A stretch of DNA of 64,000 nucleotides, from the NCBI RefSeq assembly GCF_000204055.1, contig NW_006768785.1:825335-889334 (forward strand), read 5' to 3'. Shown one piece after another: positions 38,311 through 49,465 of this stretch. Position numbers and translations under genes: made by a program. Origin of the DNA: Melampsora larici-populina 98AG31 (Eukaryota; Basidiomycota; Pucciniomycetes; Pucciniales; Melampsoraceae). The stretch's first letter is position 1. Each line of letters starts with the position of its first letter. The notes under the pieces were generated by a model. It made no database searches and had not been told where the DNA came from. It worked only from the letters and a program-made list of their open reading frames with translations.

Positions 38311-39039
38311 TTAGTTGTATGACCCTATACGCGCTTATGATATGAATGTGATACATATAGGGAAGTTTTTTTGGTGATCAAGTAATAACACTTTGATCTT
38401 TTGAACTTGCTTTCGAATCTCCCATATTCCAGTATAACACACGGACTGGACTATATACAAGAACTGGTTAAAACTGTTAACTATTCCGTTCCGACATATC
38501 ACGCTTGTAATTTCGGAGCGCTTTTTCTTGCCCTACATTGGGTTTGTTTGGGTTGAGAGAAAAAAGCTTTCAGATTTGAATTGCGCCCTTTATAACATTA
38601 CTGGATCAGTCTTTGACGGATTACCAATCTTTGATAGGGTAAGGCTTTTCTTGAGCTTCCATGCTGTTGAAAGGGTCTTTCTGCAATCTAATCAGAATGC
38701 AAGTTACGAGATGTTTGAAATGAATTCTTCATGTCTTGAAGTTTGAAACAACAGAGGGATATGATTTCTTGCTTGGTATAAAAATGTAAATGGACTGATA
38801 TATATACACATATAAGAATGACAAAGACTCCATAGCCTGATGCAAGTGAATTAAATATCAATTAATAAAATATAGAAGAGAAAACGTATGAACATGAAAA
38901 CTTATAGAAACTCATCACAATCTGTAACTTGAGTATGTACATCAGTTCGACTTTTGCCCCTATGGATTTCACCGAAACTTCATTTATGGAGCTAAAAATC
39001 TCAAGAGTAAAAATGTAAGTGCATACTTGAAAATTGTAT
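38311..39039. other. Intergenic between two MITEs
   Basis: AT-rich spacer with no convincing frame; the 72-codon plus-strand frame at 38528-38746 has no known motif. No TIR pair was found inside. Confidence 0.4.
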
Positions 39040-39802
39040 CACTACGCCAGATCACTAATTTACCGCTGAGTTTATAAAATTGAAACTGTAGAAAAGTATC
39101 ACCAATACAAGGGAGGTCGGAAAAATTTGAAAAAATAATGATTCAATTCATGGGTGCTGTCCCCTCATTTTGCATATATTTGCATATTTTTGCCATGATG
39201 TTTGAAGTCTCCCCAAACCAAAATGCTCACAGGGGATATTATGTCAGAAACTCAAATTTGGTCCAAAACTAGCAATATTTGGGCAAAAACCTTCAAGCAC
39301 AAAAATATGAGTATTTTTGTTCAATCATCTGAACACTTGCAATTTATGGAAGTCGCATGATGGCTCTACAAGGTTTATTAACGTGCTGAAGCCATTGTAG
39401 TAATGACTTCTATGCTTATATATGGTTCCTGCTGTGTACGTCTCTTGATATATCTCACCCATTCTTGGAGACACACAACTTTTTTGTGCACAAAAACTGT
39501 AGAGCCAGAATGTGGCATTCAGAATGTCAAGACACTACAAGTGTTGGAGCAAAATTGATGATTTTGTTGGTGTTGCAAGGTCACTGTCTCTCTACCTGCC
39601 AGTTTTGGACCAAATCTGGGTTTCTGACATTATTTGCATTGTGGTTGTAAAAATATGAAAAAATATGCCAGATGATTGGAATGCACCAAAAGGCCCAACC
39701 AATATTTGTTCATATTTTTCTGACCCCTCCCAGCTTTTCCACAATTGTCTATGTCTGCTCAATTTTCTAAACTCAGCGGTAAATTTTCAATTTGGCGTAG
39801 TG
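39040..39802. mobile_element. CACTA-type non-autonomous element
   Basis: 763 bp with ends CACTACGCCA and TGGCGTAGTG. The inverted repeat extends inward for about 43 bp (AATTTACCGCTGAGTTTA and complement) with a diverged patch. The flanks carry the 3-bp direct repeat TAT. CACTA termini with a 3-bp duplication define the CACTA/EnSpm pattern. The interior contains many ATATTTG words and no transposase. Its right end is 9 bp downstream of the stop codon of the minus-strand membrane protein. Confidence 0.83.
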
Positions 39803-39811
39803 TATCAATAT

Positions 39812-42134
39812 TCAAAAGGCATGAAATAATTCCTCAAAGCTCGATCTACTCTTGTCGGTATCGCTCTGCTTTTGAATCGAATTCATCCCTGAATGAACAA
39901 CTGAGATAGATCGGGTAATGTTAACTTGATCCTTGACAGCTTTTTCTGTTCTAGCATTGGGCAAGGTTGAAAAGGTGTCCGCCGGTGTGGGATCCGTTTC
40001 TACGCTTTCGCCTGTGTTGAGAAGCCGAGAGGCAAAGATGGGCAACTGAATGTCGCTCGCCATCGAAGCCGCTTGATTAAATTCAGATTCATCGGCTGTA
40101 TTGCGCTCAGTCAAAAGCCTCCACTAATGATGGGGATTCAGAAGAGTAGTCATTTGAGGGTCATTTTAATCTTGTTCTCATCTTTATCCAGATAATATAT
40201 ATCATACTCACCGATTGGAATAATAGAGCGGGCGAGATAAAGGTACTGGGTGTCATTACAACGATGGCGCTACCAGTCCGCCAAAACGATCTTGGTTGGT
40301 GAGGAAGGATTTAAATATCAATATCGATGTCGCACTCCAGTCGCATTTGTATCAATTCTTAAACTTACGATTCAACGTTCCAGCTCACAAAGAGTTGAAA
40401 AGTGGGTACTGCCACTTCGCATAGTAGGACGAGTGCGATCAAGCTACTATGGGCAACTAAGAAGCCTATAAACATCTCGATGAAAGGTCAGGAAAGGATT
40501 TAGATGAATCTGATGACCGTAAAAACGGGGAGCCCACGAAATTCTTTCTCCAGTTCGCGAATGGCCTTTGTGTTATTTTCTCTTATCGCTGACATACGTC
40601 TTTTGCCTGGTCGATCAGGCCCAACATTTTGACGACAGCTCAAAGCTGCAGTCTGACATTTCTTGAGGAGGTTCCCTACGAGACGTAGCAGATATAGAGC
40701 TGTAAAGACGTAAAACTGAGATCACTGGATCAGGTCAACCGACAACTGATCACTCGAAACGATTTTAGACTATAAATCAACATACCAAGGCCAGAGGCAC
40801 GCCAAAGATGATCCAAGCCACATACCATGTTGACATCCGGGATGACACGGTTCCACAGCTATCGAGCAAAACGTTCTCTTCCTTCAATATATTCTTGAGT
40901 GTCTCAAGATCGTAAGGCTTTGTGGACGTCCATTCTTCAGATGCGGCTTGCAAGATGGCCATTAAGCGATTGTAGTGGTAGTAGGCCACTGTGCAAGCGC
41001 GATCAAGTAGGGTGGCACAGGCTGCATTTGTTAGAACCACGACGACCAACCATGATGACCACATCAGATTGAAGGCGAACGGTCTGAATAGCCAGTACCC
41101 CCTCTGACGAGAGTTTTTGCAGTTGTATAGACTATCCACCGATCATTTGCGTCATTCAGTTTGCAGTACCACATATCGAGGAGAGTTTGGGTCGAAGTTC
41201 TTGATATCTTTCACTCACCAAGCGTGACACAAACTCCAGCCTGAAAGCCAGATACCAATGTAAGAACTGGAAATGCATCAAGATAAGCAAATATTGGATC
41301 AAGACACAGCCATCGCAATTGTAAAGCTTTAACGATACTCACGGCAACCATCTAATGATATTTGATCAGATTCACCACCTATCAGCACAATTCACGTCGC
41401 TGAGAGCTAAATCGCTCATTCGTATGTGGAGATAGTTTGAGCTATACTTACGCAATGCCGTACCTATTTTTTCAATTTGCCTCATGAGAAACTCTATACA
41501 GCGCACAAAGATCGAAACCAAGAAAACAAGACTTACCAAATAGTTAAATGTATCGACTGGGTGAAGTTGGGGGTACTAAATGCCTATGCACATCAAGCGG
41601 TGAAACAAGATCAGAGACAAAAATCATGGGATAGATGATGACATCCTCGTAGCTTTGCGATGAAAGAGTCAAAGACATTTATATCATAACTTACCTTGTA
41701 ATTGAAAGCCGCCAATAGTAGATATAGACCAGAAGAGCAGAACTCACAGACTGCTACAACCAAAGGCCGATTGGGTACAATATAAGGTACCTTATATTCT
41801 GCAAAGGTGAATAAAGGAGTGATTCTTCAGTCTGGCATTTGATTCTAGTTGATGTTGATAAGATAGGAGAGAAATATAGATCACCGTCGAGATAACGTCT
41901 TCTAAAGATCCAAAAGTGTTTCTGTCGGCTAGCCTCTCCACGCCAGATTGGCAAGATTATGATGATAACACAACTGAACATCATCAGAATTCTCCAGAAT
42001 CCGAGAAAAATTAATGCCGAAAATGTCCAATGTGGTACTTCGGGGAAGACAGTATCGGTGAGGATTTTCTGATAAACAGGGAAAGGACTCTGTCCCTGTG
42101 GAATAGCAGGGATTACTGGGGCCGGGCATCGCAT
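39812..42134 (-). CDS. Seven-segment integral membrane protein, unknown family
   Basis: A multi-exon gene rebuilt from splice sites, starting at ATG 42134 (MRCPAPVIPA) and ending at 39812. Hydrophobic segments in order: ALIFLGFWRILMMFSCVIII; PLVVAVCEFCSSGLYLLLAA; LTLVSGFQAGVCVTLG; NLMWSSWLVVVVLTNAACAT; WYVAWIIFGVPLALV with ALYLLRLV; MFIGFLVAHSSLIALVLLCE; AIVVMTPSTFISPALLF. Segments between the first and second, third and fourth, and fifth and sixth are basic (for example CRQNVGPDRPGKRRMSAIRE), so the N-terminus should be outside and the Ser/Thr-rich tail of about 100 residues (40123-39812) inside. This is GPCR-like topology, but I see no match to Ste3, cAMP-receptor or rhodopsin signatures. 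Small internal exons between 41240 and 41700 are uncertain. Other possibilities are a transporter subunit or rust-specific membrane protein. Confidence 0.65.
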
Positions 42135-42512
42135 TTTAGCTGGCTGATTTTGAGGAAGATGATATGATTCGTTGTTCGTGTTGTGTGGAGGTGTGTAAGT
42201 AGTATACACGAGAGCTCCGGATTTCGAAAACTCTTTTGAAGTCTTCCTGGGTCAAAGTCATGTCTTGTCAAAGCTTCCTCACCTGAATAACTCCCACGGA
42301 GGTTCGATTCTCCTCAAGAAGAATGACACCATCTGACAGGCGATTTTATCTTTAGTGTGTAGGTTTTATTCAGTTTTAAGTATTTTAAACAGATGGCAAC
42401 TTTTAACAGCTTTGAACTGTTTAATGGCCGGAGGCAAAGACACTTCTGCGCAGAAGAATGTCCGTGTTGTAGTCACCGGTGTTGTAGTCACATGATCAAG
42501 ATCAAGTTGATA
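42135..42512. other. Promoter side of the membrane-protein gene
   Basis: 378 bp between the predicted start codon and the next MITE. Short out-of-frame frames only. A further 5' exon of the membrane protein could lie here, but I cannot identify one. Confidence 0.4.
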
Positions 42513-42974
42513 CAGTGGGTAAACCCGAGTACGTGTTCCAACCTGCCCTGCAAAATCAAATTTCACCTTTCGGGTCAATGTCGGGGCACTCAATTTGAAT
42601 GTTTGAGACTGGCACCCAGACCATTGAAAAGGCATTGCTTTGATGAATCTAGGAATATGGTTTTGGAGACCAAAAATATGATTTTACTCTTTTAGAGGTT
42701 TGGATTTTCGGACCTAGGCCTCAATTAGGTACCTATCTAGCTACTTAGCGGCGCACTAGGCCTATAATTTAATGAATATGGCTGCTCAAGTGGCAAATAA
42801 CAACCAAATTTGCTTTTTTTTCAAAAAAAACCAAAAGTTTTGCAGCCTAACACCACCCCTCAACCTTACTCTCCCGCCAAAAAAAGCAGAAAAAATGGCA
42901 AAAATTTCTCAAAAATTTCGGACCCAAACCTCTATGCGGACTGGCTTGGAACACGTACTCGGGTTTACCCACTG
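42513..42974. mobile_element. mariner-type MITE with 29-bp perfect ends
   Basis: 462 bp, TA on both sides. The left end starts CAGTGGGTAAACCCGAGTAC and stays perfectly complementary to the right end for 29 bp. The interior is non-coding with homopolymer A/T runs. TA duplication and CAGT start suit Tc1/mariner. Confidence 0.88.
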
Positions 42975-43116
42975 TACGAGTGCGGAATCTCACGCTGGAG
43001 ACCGGAGTGAGTGTCACATCATTGTGGAATCTGATTCTTATCTTGTCGACTTTATCTGACTTTATTAAACTTAACAAAGTCCCGCGCTCGCGCATCCTCG
43101 CGAGGCGTCGAGCGAG

Positions 43117-43812
43117 CTAACTTAACTAAGTCCCTCCTCAAAGCGCGCGCGTCCCAGGGGAGCTCGCGGAGGAGGGACTTACGACTTATCGGCGTTTTTT
43201 GGCGTGATACCAAATCCAAATTTGAGGTTTCCAGCAATTTTCGGACAAAAACAACGCTATCTCATCCACCATCAGCTGGATCCAAAATCTGAATACGCTG
43301 GCCTTTGCTGAGGAATCTTGTACATTATACCCATCAATATTTACTTGCCTTGATAAGAAGACATTGGCTTGAGGTGACAGTGAAGAGTCACAAGTTTTTG
43401 AGCGACAATCAGAGGACTGCGGATGCTTACTCTCTGTCTGTGACAAGGATAGCAGAGAGCTTATGTGTTAGCGGAGAGAAATCAAGACTCTTGTATGTAA
43501 AGTGACTGTAATCGCAGCAGTCTCTCCCAAATTTTGAATTTTTTGATTTTCTTTCAATTAATGATATCGCGGCTTCTGGGACAGCTATAGAAATTCTGAG
43601 GAGAGCAAAAGGTCCTAAAAACATGCTTCTATAAATTTCATATAGGTATCATGGCAGGTTTATTCTGTCTGAGCGGGCGACAATGGACGCTGGAGATAGC
43701 CCCCGCCAAAGTGACTTTGGTATCAAGCCAAAAATCACCGATAAGTCGCAAGCCCCCCCTCTGCAGGCTCCGGGGGACGTCTCTGCGGTCGGTGGGGCTT
43801 GTGTTAAGCTAG
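43117..43812. mobile_element. MITE with 9-bp target duplication in the foldback left arm
   Basis: 696 bp present in the left arm and absent from the right. It is flanked by TCGAGCGAG (43108-43116) and TCGAGCAAG (43813-43821), a 9-bp duplication with one change, as made by Mutator-like elements. The ends (CTAACTTAACTAAGTCCC and complement CTAGCTTAACACAAGCCC) and an inner block GACTTATCGGCG to GATACCAAA with its complement near 43720-43752 form long imperfect TIRs of about 100 bp. It also contains a 53-bp GC-rich palindrome (43128-43180). Confidence 0.75.
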
Positions 43813-44153
43813 TCGAGCAAGGGACTTATGCCAAACTCGTACAAACTCATTGCTCAGGGTTTTGGATTTTGCAGGGAGCGTCCTTCGAATGCTTCTACCG
43901 TTTTCCACACCGAGGATTCGGATATGGTCCAAAATAAAAAGTTGTGCACCTGACTCCGGCACATAATCACAGCCCCCAACTACTGGTCACTGGCAGGCCG
44001 GTACATCCGATGTCTCCAAAATGTTTTCAACAAAACTTCAATTGGTTTGCAGCATAACATCCATCTGCTATCAAGATGTTTTGGGTCAGTTACCAGCAAA
44101 ATATGTCATACCACCAGAATTGAGATGATGTCATACAGCATCATAAACATGTA

Positions 44154-44413
44154 CAGCCCTTTGCATAATTGATGACTTTGAAGAAAAAAAAACCTCGAGT
44201 TTTTTCGAAAAGTGGCCAAGTATTGTCAAAAAGCTGCTGAGTTTTTCAAAAAGTCAGTGAGTTTTTTTGGAAACCTGGCTCAGTAATTCTAAAAGCGAAA
44301 GAGCTCGCTCAGTTTTTGAAGAACTCAATGAGTTTTTGAAAAAAACTCGCAGGTTTTTTTTGAAAACTCAAGCGTTTTCTCTTTTTCCAAAGTCATCAAT
44401 TCTGCAAAGGGCT
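44154..44413. mobile_element. TA-flanked MITE in the foldback left arm
   Basis: 260 bp bounded by TA. The ends CAGCCCTTTGCATAATTGAT and the complement CAGCCCTTTGCAGAATTGAT extend through GACTTTG. The right arm keeps the empty site (ATAAACCTGTACAAGCC), so insertion followed arm duplication. The interior is a ladder of ACTCGAGTTTTT/AAAACTC hairpins. Confidence 0.87.
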
Positions 44414-45334
44414 GTACAAACCTGCTCCTGTATTTCCCCACCAAGAATATATAGTTTATTAACCTTTGTGACATAAATTGACTGAGTTATTGAGGTTTGA
44501 AAAAAAAATCACGGACAAAAAATACTATTTTTGTACTATACCTAAGAATTGATTCTGGAATATCTTCCAGCTTCATCAATATACATACACAAAAAAATTA
44601 ATATTCCTTTTGAAAACATGTTTCTCCACATTTTTGTCCCCTAGAACCTTCCTGTATGGGCAGTATTTCTATATGTAATTGTGGTGTGTACATGAGCAGT
44701 CAACAATTTGATTGATTCTTTGTTTCTAGGCAGAATATGGCAAAGTTTATGGCAGAAATTTTTGTCAAATACCATCTACATGTACATCAATCAAATTCAG
44801 AATGATTTTGGCAATATGTTCCCTCAAATTTTTTCTTGGGGCAAAGAACTTCAGAAAATCAAACTTGCAGACACATTCAGGAATTACATGTAGAAATACT
44901 GCCCATACAGGAAGGCTTTAGGGGACAAAAATGTGGAGGAACATGTTTTGAAAAGGAATATCAATTTTTTTGTGTATGTATATTGATGAAGCTGGAAGAT
45001 ATTCCAGAATCAATTCTTAGGTATAGTACAAAAATAGTATTTTTTGTCCGTGATTTTTTTTTCAAACCTCAATAACTCAGTCAATTTATGTCACAAAGGT
45101 TGATAAACTATATATTCTTGGTGGGGAAATACAGGAGCAGGCTTGTACAGGTTTATGATGCTGTATGACATCATCTCAATTTTGGTGGTCTCCCAACCAC
45201 TTCTCAACAAATTCTCAATCGATGGATGTTATCCATTTGATATCCATTTCATAACTTTCTCATAGCTTTCTCATAACTTGCTAGGGTCGGTGGGAGGCAC
45301 TGGCCTGCCAGTGACTTGTGATTGGGGGCTGTGA

Positions 45335-45531
45335 ATGTACATTTTTTTCCCCAAGGATTGTGCTCCCTTCCACAAATGAAAGCTCTTCAAAGTTTGAGGT
45401 TTCAGATAGATATAAAGGATTCAGAGCAGTTACACAGCGGTCTACATGTTGCATGTATCTCTCAAGCACCAAACTTTGCAGTCATTTTTTGGTGGAGGGG
45501 AGTACATTCCTCGGGGAAAAAATATGTACAT
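45335..45531. mobile_element. Small MITE in the foldback right arm
   Basis: About 197 bp with ends ATGTACATTTTTTTCCCC and complement ATGTACATATTTTTTCCCC. The corresponding place in the left arm (near 43965) lacks it. The target duplication is short or absent; exact boundaries may shift by one or two bases. Confidence 0.7.
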
Positions 45532-45857
45532 TATGCGCCGGAGTCAGGCGCACAACTTTTTATTTTGGACCATATCCAAATCCTCGGTGTGGAAAACGGT
45601 AGAAGCGTTCAAAGGACGCTCCCTGCAAAATCCAAAACCCTGAGCAATGAGTTTGTACGAGTTTGGCATAAGTCCCTCGCTTGACGCCTGGCGAGGATGC
45701 GCGAGCGCGGGACTTTGTTAAGTTTATGACTTTATCAGTATGTAATACGTACATACAGTAGTTTTACAAAACCTTGTCACAAACATTTTGTTGAGCTACA
45801 GGGGGGCAAGCTTTGTGGTTGAGCTTTTTCAATGAAAAACGGTGCCAAAGTGTTGTA

Positions 45858-46031
45858 CAGTCAAACCTCTGAAATCCGGTGGGCTTGGTGGACGCCTTGT
45901 GGACCGGATAGCAGAGGTTATTGGATTTTAGAGTTGAACTCGCTGCTAAAAACCCAACTTGGTGGACCAAAATTTGACCGCATATCAGAGGTTATCAGAT
46001 TTTTGAGGACCAGATTGCAGAGGTTTGACTG
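45858..46031. mobile_element. pogo/Tigger-like MITE
   Basis: 174 bp with TA on both sides and perfect ends CAGTCAAACCTCTG/CAGAGGTTTGACTG. The motif CAGAGGTTAT occurs internally. Same superfamily signature as 15703-15878, but a different interior. Confidence 0.87.
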
Positions 46032-49000
46032 TAATCAGAGTCAAAACAGAAATGAGAGTCTCAATTCCAAACATGGTCTTCTGATTGTTCTTCAATGAAC
46101 AATCAAATCTTGGTTGCTGAGCAATACTTTTTGGTTAGCCATGATGGGTGAGATTCTTTTGAAGGAGAAATGGAACTCTAATGGATGATGGTACCCAAAG
46201 GCACGACGGTCAAGGCGTTTGTGATCCTCTTCACCTAGCTTCTCAATTCCAAGTGCAGCATTTGTGGCATTGTATGATGAATTGTCTTGGCTAGTACTTG
46301 CAATTGGAACGAGTTGTTCATTGTTGATATCCATTCTCAGTGCTCACTTATAGGACACATGATTTGAATATCTCCTAGTTGTGATCATAAATCACATTAT
46401 GTTTGTGATTGGTTTATCAACCCATCACCATCCTTGCCTGTACCTTGCCCAAAGGTGAGGTAGAGGCTGTATGGAAAAGCGCGTGGAGCGAGCTGTCATC
46501 TTGGTTCGCTTGAACCAATTTTGTGGTTCACCTCAACCAACTTCTTGGTTTGCCCAACCAAGGTTATAGTTGGTTGATAGGCCACTCGCTTTGCTTCTAG
46601 TCTTCACTTCCCACGTGGCTTGCACCTGTAGGAGGGATTGTCCGTTTCCCATATTTCCAAGATAGGTATGGCCAGTCATGCCGTTCTTGGCCTGGCAGGG
46701 GAGTGTAGCCGTATCAGTCCCTGCATGAGACATGAGACAACAGTGAGACAATCATGAGACTACACATAAAAATATGAGTTACATGTAACTTGTATAAACC
46801 TGAGATGCATCCCAGGGATGGATAGTCTGATATGCCCAACAGATGGGACTTCTGATTTCCATAATTGTGGCATCTTTGCATCAAGTTATCACAATGACCT
46901 TTTGTGTCTGTGGTTTTGTGCTGCTCTTTTTCTCATCATCCCATTGAAAACACTCAGGATGCATATACACTTTGGGGATGAGCAAACACTCATTTCTAAA
47001 GTCAATTTTTGTCTGTAAAGTCAGGTTGATCTTCATGTGGACAGTGGATCTTCAATTTGGAAAGCCGATTGATCTTTATCTTTCATGTTTAGTTGTTTAC
47101 AATCCATCATGAAATTTAGAACATACAAGTTTTACTTGAATAACAATGAGCTCGTATTTGAATTTATCTTAGAGACATTGTTCTGTTGCAACTCACAAAT
47201 CTTGGTCTCACCATTTGTCAATCTTAGAGAGGTTATCATCCTATCACCAATCTTGGCCTCACATCTTGATATGTAGACCTTTGATTTTTTACGGCTCACA
47301 TTTAAAACACTAACAATTGGCCCACATTTAAATTGTTATCAAAGTCTGGTCAGGTCAGTCTCCGGAGTCCAGATTGCCCCAAATTTTGGGTATTGACTTG
47401 AGTCTGTGGGCAGTGTTTACAACAAGCATAACAATGATTGATCTAACAAAACAAAAAACAAAATGAAACAACACAAATAAATGATATTGAGAGCTTTTGA
47501 GAGTCATCAAATTGACAAAGACACATCCAACAAGTCGGGCAGCAAAAGGAAGGATGCGGCAGAAGACACATGCATCTGTGTCTCAATCAACCCAAACGGC
47601 TGTATACAGAGCTGTACGGTGTAGTATTTAAAGCTCAACAAGAGCTTTACAACACCTAAGAAGGGATAATCTACTACGCGTAATATAGTAGAAGTTGCCT
47701 AAAGACTGCCTTCTTCAAAGAAACCAGCACAAGGGCACTTGCTGACCACTTTGTGATAACAGAGAAAAGGATAAAAGGCACCAGAGAAATAAAGCAATAC
47801 TGTTGTTAAGTATTATTCCCAGATTTTAAGCGCAAAAAAGTCACACACTATGTTTATTACTAGCAATACTGTTGTAAGTATTATTCCCAATTAGACTTGT
47901 AGTCTTTAACACACGTAAATAAATTTCTCCTTGCTTTTGAAGGGGCGGATTTAAGTGATCTTAGTACAAATATAGTAAATAAATAATGATTTATAACACT
48001 ACAACAAAGGTATAAGATGCAGAAAAGGGCGCTACAATCCCAAAATCATCAAGGAGTACTTATATCCACATGTAACAATCTTTACAACAGTCAACAGCCT
48101 CAAAAACCAATCAAATCCGCCTAAATAACCCTAAAAACCATGTAATGACGCAATGTAATGATCTTGTTACTAATGTATGATGTAATTTTCACAGCCAAAA
48201 GTGATCAATGACGCAATGATGTAATGTACAGCACTTCTTAAGATGAATACAGGTGATTTTTTCCTTGTAAACTAGCTGAAACCCAATTTTTGAGATTACG
48301 AATTTTTTCAGATGTGCTCCAATTTTTGATTACTAAAGTGCATCTTGTAGCCCACGTGTTACTGATCATTTCTGACACCTATAAGACCTACTTCTGATGA
48401 GTGATGAGTAAGATATTGAGTTGTGAAGTTAAGGTTTTTGGTGTTACATGTGTCTTGTGACTGTAAAGTCGAGATTCACACCAATTTCTTATTTCCCTTA
48501 TAACTTTTTACATACACCTCCGTTACTAATGATTCAAAGGTTGTACATTATGTAATCCACTCTTCTGCGTTGAATGAGCCATCTACCAACTTATTCTGAC
48601 GTCATTTGACATATGTAATTAGCTGAAAACCTCCATTTTCGACGATTTTCACCTATTTTCTTCACTTTTCACAGCTGCTACTCCCTTTTCCTTGCTCATG
48701 TAATATGACATCATCTTCTATAACCTTAAAAATCCCGGAAAATCCTCTTGGCAACCTTAAATTCCATCACTACCACCATTACATATGTAAACTACACGCC
48801 TAACCCTTGTTTACCAACTTTGAAAAAGTACCTTTCTGCTAATAACCTCTGTTTCCCCTTATCAACCTTGAATATTAAAATTGTTCCTGTATAATAAACT
48901 GTTGTTCTTTCATATTCTAACCTTATAAAACCCATAACTTAATTATAAATAAGCTAAAAACCATTTTCCAACTTTTACACCTATATTTTCGAATTTTTCT

Positions 49001-49465
49001 TATCTTTTCTTTTTCTGTCTTTTTGTAATAACTTTGTAAGTAAACTATGTTGATCTTAATAATAATTTTGAAATAAGATGACATAATAATGAGCTAATAA
49101 GTATACATAAGCCTCTAAGAGCTTCAATTGATCTGAAAACCTGAATTTCGAATTCTCTGCTATATTGAAGTTTGCTAATAAACTGGTAAAGTAAAGATGA
49201 TTAATTTTTTTGCTTAATATCATAAATAGATCACCACAACGGTCTGTAGTCTCACGTAGACTCACGTCCTCTCACGTGAAGACTGATACGGCTATTCTCT
49301 CCCTGGCGGACAAACCCCCCTACGGAATGGCTGGGCTTATCTCACAGGGTTGTCAATCACCTTGATCTACCTTCTCACCTTTTCTGGCGGTTTCTCAGAA
49401 TTACTCGCGGCATGAAGCTTGTCTTTTGTCTCCGCATAAAAGCCAAACTTTAATACTTGATTTGT
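46032..49465. other. 3.4-kb gene-poor stretch
   Basis: No supported gene. A minus-strand frame at 46092-46334 begins MDINNEQLVPIAST and has plausible composition but no family match or splice partners. At 47793 and 47862 the phrase AGCAATACTGTTGT(T)AAG repeats about 69 bp apart just after an AATAAA; with ACGCG and TTTAAAG words upstream this could be a decayed LTR. From 48100 to 48800 TGTAATG/ATGACGCAATG words recur. Confidence 0.3.

Larger units (their letters stand above)
43067..45725. mobile_element. 2.66-kb foldback element (long imperfect palindrome)
   Basis: The outer 50 bp on the left (starting TAAACTTAACAAAGTCCCGC) is the near-exact complement of the right end. After a 696-bp insertion on the left (43117-43812), pairing resumes at about 43813 and runs inward to 44680, matched on the right by 44882-45674, with a 201-nt spacer (44681-44881). 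The innermost 210 bp of the arms differ at only a few positions. Part of the arms (about 43985-44110 against 45175-45295) is strongly diverged. Each arm also carries a private MITE (44154-44413 left, 45335-45531 right). No convincing protein is encoded. A transcript across it would form a long double-stranded hairpin. Confidence 0.85.

Noticed and set aside
43067..45725. CRISPR-like or tandem array interpretation of the repeated GC-rich hairpins
   Set aside because: Copies are dispersed and palindromic without regular spacers, in a eukaryotic genome; a foldback transposon explains them.
46092..46334. 80-codon frame starting MDINNEQLVPI as a gene
   Set aside because: Composition is plausible, but no family is recognised and there are no splice partners or conserved context; noted only in the region description.
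47640..47960. Solo LTR suggested by AATAAA and a local duplication
   Set aside because: I could not define TG...CA ends or a target duplication.
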